Below, one piece after another: positions 1-9,843 of a stretch of 39,031 nt of DNA. The notes under the pieces are model-generated. The model did no database searches. It was not told the DNA's origin and worked only from the letters and a program-made list of their open reading frames with translations. The DNA is taken from contig RPFO01000667.1 of assembly GCA_009746045.1 (NCBI GenBank), forward strand, positions 1,123,221 to 1,162,251, in the 5' to 3' direction. Numbering within the stretch: the stretch's first letter is position 1; each line of letters starts with the position of its first letter. Source of the DNA: Mesostigma viride. Lineage: Eukaryota; Streptophyta; Mesostigmatophyceae; Mesostigmatales; Mesostigmataceae. The position numbers and the translations under genes are program-made.

Positions 1-255
1 CAGACCGAGGGCGGTGTCTACCTGGCTGGTGCGAGCAAGATGTCTACGAAATGCATCCTAGGCTCGCTGTTTAATCTCGTCCGAAATGCGAGGCAAATGC
101 CCTGGTAGGCTAAGATTCTAAAGACCTATGCGGTGGAAAACCCTACACTCAGGGCCTGACGGAGCATCCTGTTACAGCTCTTTCTCTTTGGTGCGCCTGT
201 TTAGCTTGGCCGCGGGCATCGTGTCCGGGTCTGAGCGTTCATGCCTCGGCGCCAT

Positions 256-334
256 TAAATTAATTAATTAATTAGACCTCGTGCTTGCTCCCGTTGGGCG
301 AGTGCAACGAGCATTAACCCCGATGGGATGGCTG
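256..334 (-). mobile_element. 79-bp short element with TTAA-type tail and 9-bp target duplication
   Basis: A 79-bp insertion inside the LINE relic, bounded by CGGCGCCAT at 247-255 and again at 335-343. Read on the minus strand it ends in a run of TTAA/ATTA units, preceded by a hairpin (285-307) with a GTTG/CAAC loop. The LINE coding similarity breaks off at LTYG on one side and resumes on the other, which supports a real insertion. It carries no coding capacity. A retroposed SINE-like unit using the machinery of a LINE with a microsatellite tail is the likely explanation, but this is inference. Confidence 0.6.
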
Positions 335-1100
335 CGGCGCCATACGTGAGCACGGTGAGGACCAGGACCTTGAGGGCATGCGCTTGCGGTGCTCGCCGAG
401 GACGGCTTCGAGGTGCCAGTAGGTTTTGAAGCGAATGATGCCTAGGGCCCAGCTGCCAGGCCGAATGCGGGGCTCTGTCCCACATCGGCGGCGGTGTCAG
501 GAAGCAATGTGCTCCCCAGCAGTTTAAAGGCGAGGTCGCGAAACGGAACCTGCCGTTTCCGTCTAAGCAGCCCGTGGTAGCGGCGGGCTACTGGTAGCCC
601 AATCGCCATCCGCTCAGTTTTTAACACTATCTCCAACCCACCGCCCGGGCTTCCAGCCCAGACAGTCCCAGCCAGGTCTGAATGTGCTCGGGCGCGCAAT
701 GAGGGGCGTGGGTCGTCGCGCATAAATCAGGTGGGGGCCAGCTGGCGGTAGCCAGTGCTAACGCCCGCCATGCTCGCGACTCGTTAAGGATTTCCCAAGC
801 CAGGCTCGAAACCCCTTAAGAGGCAGCCGGTAAAGCGCGCACGGGCTGTGCCCGGCGCACGACCGTGATCCACGACAATAAGATCAGAGGACATTATGGG
901 GACAGGACGGCAACTTTGCCACACCCCGTGGTGAAGGGGGAATGGGTGGGGTGGTGCCTTCCGCAGTCCGCACTACGTCTGACTGTAAGCCCTCATTGAG
1001 GCTCAGGGGCTGCGACGAAATGGCAGAATACAAGCGCCTGGTGGTACCCGATCCAGAGCTAGGATGGGCCCAAAGAGCCGCTCCGCAGAGGACCGTAATC

Positions 1101-1180
1101 AAATTAATTATTAATTTAATTAGACCATCGTGCTCCTGTTCGGGAGTCACGGAAGCATTAACCCCGATGGATGGATGGGT
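1101..1180 (-). mobile_element. Second short element with hairpin and TTAA-type tail
   Basis: Same orientation and same order of parts as the unit at 256-334: an AT-rich TTAA tail at 1101-1122, then a hairpin at 1129-1151 (outer stem CGTG/CACG, inner CTCC/GGAG), then a GCATTAACCCCGATGG block shared with the first copy. It also interrupts the LINE relic, just downstream of motif A. The outer boundary near 1180 is uncertain because no clean target duplication is visible. Confidence 0.5.
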
Positions 1181-1335
1181 GCAAAACAGTCCTACCTGGT
1201 TAATCTATCCCGGCTGTGTCAAAGGCCTTGATATAGTCAACAAAAATAAGACTAGCGGGCAAACTGTCAGGGAAAAAGGCGAAGCACCTGCTCCATGCAA
1301 CGCGGCGCGCGACAAACACAGCCTGACATAGTGTT

Positions 1336-2137
1336 ATGACCATGACGGAAACCCATCTGGAGACCTCACCCAGGTGTGGTCGGCAGCGCGGCGCGGAGCC
1401 GAAGGCAGCTCATGCGGCTATGAAGACCTTCAGCGCGGCGCTCTGGAAGGCAGACACGCTCCGTAGTTACCGGCGGGGGTCAGCATGGCTAAAAAGTCTG
1501 CCCCCACCCGCGTTCCAGGGCTACCCCATGCATGGGTATCCTTAAGTCCGAGTGAAGACACATGGTGGTGCCGGTATCCTGCTGGCTGCTTAGCTTCGGG
1601 CACGACGACAGCTCTAAAGCAGTCAGATTCGCAATATACAACACATGCTAGCCGGATGTATCCTTAGTACACGAACTCTGCGTTGCGCATCACTCCCGAA
1701 TAACCCAGAGAAAGCGGCGGCAGGCTGCCTGCATCCTGACGTCTGCAGGAATCAAGCTCCATGCGATAAAAGCACTATCTCCCGAGGCTCCATCTCCACC
1801 TCCGTTGCGCATCCCCACCGGGCTGACTCCGCGCTGCATGGGTAGGTTGGATGGCATAGTGGTTTGCAAATTTGTGACAGTCACACGCAGACTTATGGGC
1901 AGACACAAGTCTTTTCGGTCCATCTTAGGGGTTAAAAAAAGGTATTGTTGTTAAAAGCACAAAGAGGCTTGTGCACAGAAAAAAAAAAAGGCGCTTCTAC
2001 GGTGTATGGATAATCAAGAACGCATGTTCGCTAAGGCCAGCTGCATGGCACATCATCATGGTTGGCCCTGCGTTACACCAAAGCAAATAGTAAAAATTGG
2101 ATTTTACAAGGCTATGTTCGTCGCTTTGCTAGGCTGT
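1336..2137. other. No gene recognised
   Basis: Short open frames only, none with a recognisable domain. The stretch has an A-run near 1980-1990 and otherwise looks like decayed repeat sequence. It may be eroded LINE material but I could not align it with the other copies by eye. Confidence 0.4.
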
Positions 2138-2348
2138 GCTGCGCTGGCTGCTGTGCTGCTGCTGCTGGCTGCTGCTGTGCTGCTGCTGCTGCTGCTGCTG
2201 TGCTGCTGCTGCTGCTTGCTGCTGCTCTGTGCTGCTGCTTGCTGCTGCTCGCTGCTGTGCTGCTTGCTGCTGCTTGCTGCTGCTGCTGCTTGCTTGCTGC
2301 TGCTGCTGCTGCTGGCTGCGTGCTGCTGCTGCTGCTGCTGGCTGCTGC

Positions 2349-2385
<37 letters not shown>

Positions 2386-2430
2386 GGCTGCTTGCTGCTG
2401 CTGCTGCTGCTGCTCTGCTGCTGCTGCTGC

Positions 2431-2479
<49 letters not shown>

Positions 2480-2508
2480 GCTTGTGCTGCTGCTGCTGCT
2501 GCTGCTGT

Positions 2509-2559
<51 letters not shown>

Positions 2560-2703
2560 GCTGCGCTGCTGCTTGCTGTGCTTGCTGCTGCTGCGCTTGC
2601 TGCTGCTGCTGCGGCTCTGCTCGTGCTGCGCTTTGCTGCTGCTGGCTGCTTGCTTGCTGCTGCTGCTTGCTGCTGGCTGCTGCTGCTCGCTGGCTGCTTG
2701 CTC

Positions 2704-2777
<74 letters not shown>

Positions 2778-2979
2778 TGCTGCTGCTGCTGCTGCTGCTG
2801 CGTTGCTGCGCTGCTTGCTGCTGGCTGCTGCTTGCTGCTGCTGCTGCTGCTGCTGCTTGCTGCTGCGCTGCGCTGCTGCTGCTGGCTGCTGCTGCTGGCT
2901 GCTGGGCTGCTGCTGCTTTGCTGCTGCTGCTGCTGCTGTTGTTGTTTGTGTTGTTGTTGTTGTTGTTGTTGGTTGTTGT

Positions 2980-3027
<48 letters not shown>

Positions 3028-3049
3028 GTTGTTGTTGTTGTGGTTGTGG

Positions 3050-3141
<92 letters not shown>

Positions 3142-3142
3142 G
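2138..3142. repeat. 1-kb trinucleotide tract: CTG/CAG followed by GTT/AAC
   Basis: About 800 bp of CTG-type repeats (2138 to about 2936) with single-base interruptions that shift phase every few dozen bases, then about 205 bp of GTT repeats (2937-3142) with few interruptions. All six frames are open over most of it, giving apparent poly-Leu, poly-Cys, poly-Ala, poly-Gln, poly-Ser and poly-Asn proteins; these are by-products of composition. The sharp change from CTG to GTT near 2936 looks like a C-to-T shift of the unit that was then amplified. Confidence 0.95.
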
Positions 3143-3296
3143 CATGTTGTGTGCAGCTTCTTCCAGCTAACTGTTTCCGACATCGTCCCTAAGCTCCGCA
3201 ACCCAGCCCGGCCTGCGCAGCCGGCAGCCACATCGGCTCCCAGACTCCCTCTGCAGGTATGATATCCAAGAAGCAGTGCTAGCAACCCCCCAGCTG

Positions 3297-4305
3297 GGGG
3301 AGCACGTGACCTGGCCCATGTGCAAGTTGGCCGAGAAGCTGACCTCGCTACACGTGCGAGGCTCGACACGGAGGAGGCCCGGGTCTCCAATGTGGAAACC
3401 AAGGTCGTCCACAAGCTGCTCCAATGACCACAGTTCACGGCGCTGCACACCGCGGCGCTGGCATCTGAGACGCACGCTGCACTTGTCTATCGCCTAAACC
3501 ACTGAGGAGGAGGGCAAGTGCGGCATGCTCATGAAGAATTAAGCTTGAAATTAACCATCACCGCCCACACCGAGGCCCTAGCTGGCCTCACAGGTCCCAA
3601 TTAAGATAGCGGAGCAGACGGCCACCATCGCATCCCAGCCACTGGCCTGGCAGGATGCTGGCGACCTCCCGCCCGGCCGCCCCTCTCCTAGCTATGCGGA
3701 CCTCAGTGCTGCGGACATGCAGCGACCGCCTCCACTACCGACGCCATCGCTACGTACAAAACTCCAGGACTCAGCTTGAAGACCTAATCGCCAGGCACAA
3801 CAACGGGAGGCCACCGACCGTGCCCGCCGCGACTGCCGGGTGGTGCTGCGTCGCTTCCCCCAGAAGCGCCAGGTGAGCCGTGAGACGTCAACCACCCTTG
3901 CCGATCGAGCTCAAGGACCAGCTCCTTGCGGCCTCATGGGCCTGGTACTAAGGTGAGGTAGAACTAGCTGCGTGGGACGTGCCACCGCCTTCGATCCCAC
4001 TCACGGGACAAGGCGGCTTCCGGCCCACCAGTCTAGCTGCTCTGACACCTTCCGGCCCTCCCGTCACTGAGGACAAGCAGCGGCTCCTTTCTCGTCGCAA
4101 TTAAGAGGTTGCACGACCTCACCTGGACGCTGGAGGACGACCTGACCCCCCGCTCAGCTGCAGCAGCGACGCGACCTGTGGCCGGAATACCTCCGCCACA
4201 AGCAAGACCCCCAGCCAGAAGCCAAAGGTGTACTGGAGGGGCGGCCGGGGACCTGATGATCAACCACATGCAAGATGTGGACGCCCCCTGCGGGCTACAA
4301 TAGCT
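3297..4305 (+). pseudogene. Decayed LINE ORF1-type protein
   Basis: Pieces of a LINE ORF1 protein can be read in changing plus-strand frames. Around 3307-3425 there is a charged, coiled-coil-like stretch (LDTEEARVSNVETKVVHKLL). Around 3655-3770 there is a Pro-rich linker (PSYADLSAADMQRPPPLP). Around 3805-3875 it reads QREATDRARRDCRVVLRRF. Near 4153-4230 it reads AQLQQRRDLWPEYLRHKQD, then a YWRGG-like box, then LMINHMQDVDAP. The Q..RR.LWP..RHK and WRG..LMI signatures resemble the distal part of ORF1 proteins of algal and plant LINEs. Several frameshifts separate the pieces. No reverse transcriptase follows; instead a tailed 3' sequence begins within 200 bp, so this may have been an ORF1-only element. 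That last point is inference. Confidence 0.5.
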
Positions 4306-4474
4306 TGCATAATAGCCCCGAGCTTGTATAATCCATGGGTAGTCTTTGCGCCGCCACGTCACGTGCACCGCTAACACACGGTACACAACCAGCCATAGCC
4401 TTAGCTTAGTCCTTGTACTGCAGCCATGCTACGTGACTCCTGGCTATGCTCAGATTACTTGCTAACGCTCCCAT

Positions 4475-4678
4475 GCTCACATGGGTCTTATTGCACCCAC
4501 AGCTCTTGCCGGATCGTTTACCGTGTCCGATTGCAGCTGTGGCATGCCTTTGGCATGAAGGAGAAAGGGGGTCTCTGCCCTTTCTTCCTGTTGTGCACAC
4601 ACAGGGATTAAAAGCACTTCGGTGCTCCGTGACTCCCCAACGGGAGCACGAGTTTCATTAAATTAATTAATTTAACAC
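4475..4678 (+). mobile_element. SINE-like 3' unit with hairpin and TTAA-type tail
   Basis: From about 4475 the sequence (starting GGGTCTTATTGCACCCACAG) matches the units at 8470-8647 and 8878-9075. It ends with a hairpin at 4628-4650 (CGTG, bulged A, CTCCC, loop CAAC, GGGAG, CACG) and an AT-only tail of TTAA units to about 4675. It follows directly on the ORF1 relic and could be the 3' UTR of that element rather than an independent SINE. Confidence 0.55.
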
Positions 4679-4691
4679 GTCGTACGTCAAA

Positions 4692-6353
4692 ACTCAGTCC
4701 TAAAAATAGGACTGAGTATGCCAACTTTGAGATCATGTAGCGGTAAGGGTAGGGGGGTACCCCATATGTTTGATATGCATCAGAGCACTCAATATCATGC
4801 TAATGCTTGGGCATATGCCTAAAAAATCATATGTTGACCAAATCATGTAAAATTTTACAAGGGTGTCAACCCATGCTCGCGATTTGGCAATTTTCTGTGG
4901 AAGGACGAGTTGGGAAAATTCAAAAAAATCCATATGCATGTTGAAAAAATATAGGCGTGTAAACAATATAGTTCTTGAAACATGGCAAAAAACTGGGCTC
5001 AATTTGGCCACAGCCTCTACCTGAAACTCACCAAAAACCACCAGCCCTAAGAATGGGTTTCGAGGTTGCTAGCAATGTGCAAGCATGTAAGTGCGGTCAT
5101 ACTACACACCACCGTGGCAACCAACCATGCCAATCAACTCATTTCCCTTCTAGCATAACAGGAAAACATACTTGCATCATCATATTGCAGTTATATTATA
5201 CCTTAGTATATGTGTGAGAGCCTATGCACGCACGTAGGGAATGGGCATTGATACCTACCTACAAAGGGTTACATTATGAGCCTTAACCACCAATATAATG
5301 GGTAGGTTAAGCATATTTCAATTGTTTTTAACAAGAATATAGATGGCTAACACTGTTTTGCCTTGCCATGGCATGGCCAACATACTTGCTGGCACATGAT
5401 GACAGTGGTTTATCACCAAGATTCTTCACTCACCCGTATAAGCTTGAAAGCATGCTGGATGCAGCCCATGGCCATACAATCACGCAGTATGAACGTAGCA
5501 AAAGAATAACTAACATCTATGAAGGTATTTAAAACCCATACAGCGCCTAAAAAACTGCAAAAGTACACTAGGGTAAGGCAAATGCCTGGTAACATCATAA
5601 AAAATGGGGGGTTTAGAAGGGGGCAGGCAACGGTCAAGAAAGCGCATCAAGATTCGAAACTGACAGCGCCTTGCAAGCTCAAACTCATGTAAGAACATAA
5701 CAAAACGATGAGGTGACGATATTTCAGCTTTACCGTGCACGATGGCGTTATCTTGGCCCAGGCGGTGCCCGAAAAAGTGACACTTGCGGCACACAAACCA
5801 TGACATGACAGAGTGGTCGAAATCATCAATCTTTACTCCCACTGACTTAATTCTACACACATGCATGATAATAAGTAGAAGAAAGCATATAGACCCTTCG
5901 AACTGCACCGTAAAGTAAATTTAGTCATCAATTCCGTCAACCTGCCTGGTCGCAGTTTTTTCCAGCAAGAGCAGTGCCGACACCTGGTAAATCGCATCCC
6001 CGGGAGCTAAAAATTGAATTGTGTCATCTTTAGGACATATAAAATCTATTTCCTGGGTTTTACCAGCTAAATCGTCCGCAAACGTAAACTGCATGCATGG
6101 GCGCAAGCCGCCATGGCTAGGTCGTGCATTTCCGGAACTCACGTTTCACGTGAAAAAGTACCCTTACCACCTGTACTTTGACCGTACATTTAGCCGCCCA
6201 AACAAAATCCAAAAAAATCGCAAAAATATGTCTAAGAAAGGTCATTTCACGTAGTATTTGAATAAATTTTGAGGGAATTTTTTTGACAAACATTCCGACT
6301 TGGGCGAATTTTCTACGAAACCCAAAAACTCAGTCCTAAGAATAGGACTGAGT
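4692..6353. repeat. Hairpin-bounded 1.66-kb repeat (copy A)
   Basis: An 11-bp-stem hairpin (ACTCAGTCCTA, 4-base loop, TAGGACTGAGT) stands at 4692-4717 and again at 6328-6353, with a further half copy at 6357-6375. The AT-rich interior from about 5050 to 6140 is related to 37980-39031 over its whole length, so the family is dispersed. Minus-strand segments look formerly coding (see 5921-6142), and a segment near 5790-5745 reads CRKCHFFGHRLGQ in this copy and CRNAPFCGHRLGQ in the other. A DNA transposon, or a duplicated gene fragment captured by one, would fit; neither is proved. Confidence 0.55.
5921..6142 (-). pseudogene. Coding-like fragment of unknown family
   Basis: A 73-residue open frame whose core reads QEIDFICPKDDTIQFLAPGD and then IYQVSALLLLEKTA. 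The copy near 38830-38960 encodes the related DIDFIRPKDHTGQFLVRGNA and QVSAAFLLEKTA but with two stops. Similarity at the protein level between diverged copies suggests a once-translated exon. I do not recognise the family. Confidence 0.35.
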
Positions 6354-6506
6354 TGAACTCAGTCCTAAGAATAGGTGCAGTGACGAACGACGTGTTAATG
6401 CCAAGGGCGGTATGCTGACCTGGCTTGTTCTATAGCAAGAAGATGTCCTACCGATAATAATGCTATTCTATGATATCTACTGAGTTTGTCAGACATACGA
6501 TGAGGC

Positions 6507-6531
6507 NNNNNNNNNNNNNNNNNNNNNNNNN
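6507..6531. other. Assembly gap (25 N)
   Basis: Twenty-five N. The flanks GAGGC and GCCTC are complementary, and a 37-bp hairpin begins 12 bases later, so the break probably lies in foldable sequence. Confidence 0.95.
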
Positions 6532-6542
6532 AAGCCTCCCAC

Positions 6543-6579
6543 GGTCCTTAATTTAGGACAAAGTCCTAAATTAAGGACC
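6543..6579. repeat. Perfect hairpin, 17-bp stem, AAA loop
   Basis: GGTCCTTAATTTAGGAC at 6543-6559 is followed by AAA and by its exact reverse complement at 6563-6579. The GTCCTAA core resembles the GTCCTA stem of the hairpins at 4692 and 6328, so it may be a related terminus. Confidence 0.8.
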
Positions 6580-7621
6580 AATTTACTATAACCGAGGTAC
6601 CGGGGGGGGGGTCACTATATGGACCGTACCCATGTGGACCGTACCCGGCATGATGTACCCGACCCGTGGTACCGGCACATGGTACCCGGATTCCGTACCC
6701 GGGTACCGGGTATAATGGCGGGAAAGTAGGTACCTCGACCAAAAATATAACCGATTTTGGAGCGAAAAAGTGGGTGCGGGAATGATCTGAGGTGGATATG
6801 GCGACCTGACAATCGTGGCCGGCGTTTTCACGTGCGTTTATCATTTCGGGCGCCCAGTAGCAAAAACGAAAGGTCGTTAGTTATGCTTAAAGGCTGTGAA
6901 ATTTTCTGCGCAAGTTTTTATGTGTAGCGCTGTAGCACAGCGGCACAACACAAATGGGTCGCAGATCGCCTGCTCGCGGAGGGTCGATTTTGGCACAAAC
7001 ATGTTAGTGTATTAGCAATGGTGGTGCGAATCAAGCCAGGACATTTTTGTGGACGATTTTGATTATAGTCTGGAGTTTATAAACGGAGTATTTGACATGG
7101 AAGCGCCTGGGCCGTGATATTCTTGCCCGATTTCCATTGTTGACCATGTTTTAGGGACGTTCAGGCTGGGCAGCGAGCGCACCTTATAGGTCTTCACTTT
7201 CGGTATTTCTTGGACCTAGAACGCAGCACAAGCGTGGTTTATATCATTTTCGAACCGGTTGGCCAGCTTTGGTGCGCTCAGCTCTCGGAAAGCTGACCTC
7301 GCTGCGGATTTCAGCGACTTTTTTGCAACCATCTGGAATGAGGCGACGTAAGTAGCAGGTACGTGCCGGGGTGTCCTAGATCATGAGTGTAACTGGCAAC
7401 GCTGTCGTGGTGTTTTGAGTCAGCCAGCTATGCCTAAAAAGAGGGGACGCTCTCTGTGCACATAACTGTCACACATAGTTGGTTTACGTCATACAATTTT
7501 TTACGTCTCTATCTTCGTCGTCCGCTGCAGCTAAACACACATGCGTAAGAGCAGTTTTACTCATGTGTTAGTTAATTGAGGATACCCCTGTACATACAGA
7601 GAGCCTTCTCGAGTGACCTTG

Positions 7622-8400
7622 TCATCCAGCACGTCGCGAGCGCAAGGGATCGAGGGTGAGCGTCCATGAGCACTTAGAACTGCACCATACGTGAGAGAAG
7701 TGAGCTACACCACTGAGGACCTTCAATTGGAGCACGTGCTTGCGCTCCTCGCCGAGGTCCTTCGAGTGCCAATAGGCCGCGGGGTTGAGCGTCCGAAGCC
7801 TGGCCCACGCTAGGCCAATCATGCGGGCCGTGTCAATGTCGTCGTCGGTCTTGGGCACCCGGGAACATGCTCCCCAGCAAGTTGAACAGCGTTACGTGGT
7901 ACAGCCGCCAACGTACGCGAGGGTAAGTACTGCGGACCCACGTTCAGTCGAGCAGGACTGAGGGGGGGCCGGGTGATATAAGTCACGCCAAGCGCCATCG
8001 CCTCGGTTTTGACGCTTATCTCCAGGCCCGCCGACCGCCAGCCTGGGCCTCCAAGCCCAAGCAACTAGTAGTCCAACCAGGTCTGGATGTGCTCGGGAGG
8101 TTCGATGAGGCAGGGTCGTTTCATCTGCGTAAATCAAGTCGGCGAAGCGGTACCCATGATGTATCGGCCACCGCCCTCGGTGCGGTGGTTGCGGACGTCC
8201 AAGCCAGCCGGCTCGACCCCACAGCTAGCGACAAAGTGCGCACGCGTGGCAGCCTGGCGCATGATCATGACGTACTAGTCCACGACGCTAATGAACAGGT
8301 ATGGCCAGGACAGGACATGAAACGTACCTTGCCGCAAGGCCCCGTTGTGAAGGGAGAATGGAGGGGTGGCCAAGCAGCATGCCGGCTTCCCATGTAATGA
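7622..8400 (-). pseudogene. Decayed LINE reverse transcriptase (copy 2)
   Basis: The minus strand reads YRFADLIYADETTL at about 8155-8115, a decayed form of the YADD box of LINE polymerases with the second Asp changed to Glu. Further on it reads GLEISVKTEAMALG (about 8030-7985) and then TDDDIDTARMIGLAWARL (about 7850-7795). These match the order in the LINE relic at 1-1335 and the better preserved C-terminal piece at 36766-37548 (TADDINTRIGQAWAAL). Frames change several times, so it is not functional. Confidence 0.7.
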
Positions 8401-9055
8401 ATTCCCACTCAACTGACTGAGCACCAGTTGCGTTTATAATCGCATCTGCTATGTGTCAGAGCTCTGCCCTTGGGTCTTATTGCATCCACAGTGTATGCCA
8501 GGCTAGCTTTTTAATGCACCTGTGGCCTGCCTCGAATCTCGATCCTAGTGAAAGAAGGATGGGTGTTTCTGCCCCCTTCTTGTTGTGTAGCAACCAGGGA
8601 TCCTGAATGCATTATTGTTCTCCGCGACTCCCGGAGCGCGTGACTAAATGCGCACGCGTGCCTGGCGCATGATCATGACGTACTAGTCCACGACGCTAAT
8701 GAACAGGTATGGCCAGGACAGGACATGAAACGTACCTTGCCGCAAGGCCCCGTTGTGAAGGGAGAATGGAGGGGTGGCCAAGCAGCATGCCGGCTTCCCA
8801 TGTAATGAATTCCCACTCAACTGACTGAGCACCAGTTGCGTTTATAATCGCATCTGCTATGTGTCAGAGCTCTGCCCTTGGGTCTTATTGCATCCACAGT
8901 GTATGCCAGGCTAGCTTTTTAATGCACCTGTGGCCTGCCTCGAATCTCGATCCTAGTGAAAGAAGGATGGGTGTTTCTGCCCCCTTCTTGTTGTGTAGCA
9001 ACCAGGGATCCTGAATGCATTATTGTTCTCCGCGACTCCCGGAGCGCGTGACTAA
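8253..9055 (+). repeat. 395-bp direct tandem duplication
   Basis: 8253-8647 and 8661-9055 appear identical by eye, offset 408 bp. Each copy holds the end of the LINE relic plus a tailed SINE-like unit. Only the second copy keeps the AT tail. Either a very recent duplication or an assembly artefact. Confidence 0.9.
8470..8647 (+). mobile_element. SINE-like unit, tail lost at duplication junction
   Basis: Begins GGGTCTTATTGCATCCACAG like the unit at 4475 and runs to the hairpin CGCGACTCCCGGAGCGCG. The AT tail is missing because the duplicated copy starts immediately after. Confidence 0.5.
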
Positions 9056-9075
9056 TTAATTTATTAATTACTCAA
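8878..9075 (+). mobile_element. SINE-like unit with hairpin and TTAA-type tail
   Basis: Second copy of the unit at 8470, with the hairpin at 9031-9048 and then TAATTAATTTATTAATTA. Relative to 4628-4650 the outer stem has changed from CGTG/CACG to CGCG/CGCG, keeping the pairing. Confidence 0.55.
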
Positions 9076-9242
9076 ATTGATTCGGTTTTCTCTGAATATA
9101 GTTTAATTAACGCATGCGGGAAAGATAGGGCTGCTATATGCCTTGGCCTGGATCGATGTGGAAGGCTGTCTGCGACATGGGATTCGATCTGTACAAAGGG
9201 TTTCCTGTTCGCCCGAATTAATTTTCCTTGGATGACCCGATT

Positions 9243-9441
9243 TTCTGATCAGACACTCCGCAAAGGTGAAAACCTTTGCGTTCAGTGCCAGGCCGCGGAA
9301 AACGCGGAAAACGCGATCTGCAAATGAATCCGACCGGAATCGAACTGGGGACCTCTCGCACCAGTTTTGCTGACTATAGGACGGACGTCTCCGGATACCA
9401 TGGCATCGCCAACTTACACCTACAGTCATCCGCAAAAGTTC
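9243..9441 (-). repeat. 199-bp repeat with tRNA-like sequence, copy 1
   Basis: Identical by eye to 9645-9843 (offset 402). On the minus strand it has a B-box-like GTTCGATTCC (9345-9336) and an upstream TATAGTCAGC resembling an A box, with GTCCG and CGGAT able to pair as a partial acceptor stem (about 9387-9325). The boxes are too close for a normal tRNA, so this is tRNA-derived at best. A perfect 9-bp hairpin with a GAAA loop lies at 9259-9280. Confidence 0.6.
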
Positions 9442-9644
9442 TCCTGCATGTCCGGGGAGTGATGCAAGCCTTTCGGATTTGGTACTAGATAAATCACTCG
9501 AGATCTGTGTGTAGGAGTACTACACACGTGTCTGCACGCGAGACTTGTTCAGTCTCGCACCGTGAGACGGGCTGAACACGGCTGAATCCTTCTTTTTAGT
9601 AGAAGGGGGCGTAGCCGGTACTATCGAAATCAGCCAAGCGTATA

Positions 9645-9843
9645 TTCTGATCAGACACTCCGCAAAGGTGAAAACCTTTGCGTTCAGTGCCAGGCCGCGG
9701 AAAACGCGGAAAACGCGATCTGCAAATGAATCCGACCGGAATCGAACTGGGGACCTCTCGCACCAGTTTTGCTGACTATAGGACGGACGTCTCCGGATAC
9801 CATGGCATCGCCAACTTACACCTACAGTCATCCGCAAAAGTTC
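9645..9843 (-). repeat. 199-bp repeat with tRNA-like sequence, copy 2
   Basis: Exact second copy of 9243-9441; B-box-like site at 9747-9738, GAAA hairpin at 9661-9682. The 200 bp between the copies is unrelated, so this is not a simple tandem array; two insertions of a tRNA-derived SINE or a spaced duplication would explain it. Confidence 0.6.

Larger units (their letters stand above)
1..1335 (-). pseudogene. Decayed LINE reverse transcriptase (copy 1)
   Basis: Read on the minus strand this is a broken non-LTR reverse transcriptase. Around 1260-1200 it reads ASLIFVDYIKAFDT, the motif A region of LINE polymerases. From about 723 to 480 it reads as palm and thumb sequence including GLEIVLKTERMAIG. 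Near 380 it reads LKVLVLTVLTYG, which aligns with FKALVLSILLYGCEAW in the better preserved LINE tail at 36766-37548. Bases 1-245 continue into the C-terminal part (RMLRQALSV against RMLRHILGV). Stops and frameshifts occur throughout, so it is dead. Two short tailed elements interrupt it at 256-334 and about 1101-1180. The strand, motif order and similarity to the other copies are seen; the family assignment (LINE with a C-terminal half like the copy near 37 kb) is inference. Confidence 0.7.
6381..7621. other. No gene recognised; assembly gap and hairpin
   Basis: Holds a run of 25 N at 6507-6531, a perfect hairpin at 6543-6579 and a cluster of GTACCC/GGTACC motifs at about 6590-6740. The rest shows only short frames without recognisable domains. 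Confidence 0.5.

Noticed and set aside
2006-3450. Open frames of 338-448 codons rich in Leu, Cys, Ala, Gln, Ser or Asn
   Set aside because: Products of the trinucleotide tract; open in competing frames on both strands with no domain.
9103-9837. Two related frames of 105-110 codons
   Set aside because: They share sequence only because of the 199-bp duplication; the region is tRNA-like and non-coding.
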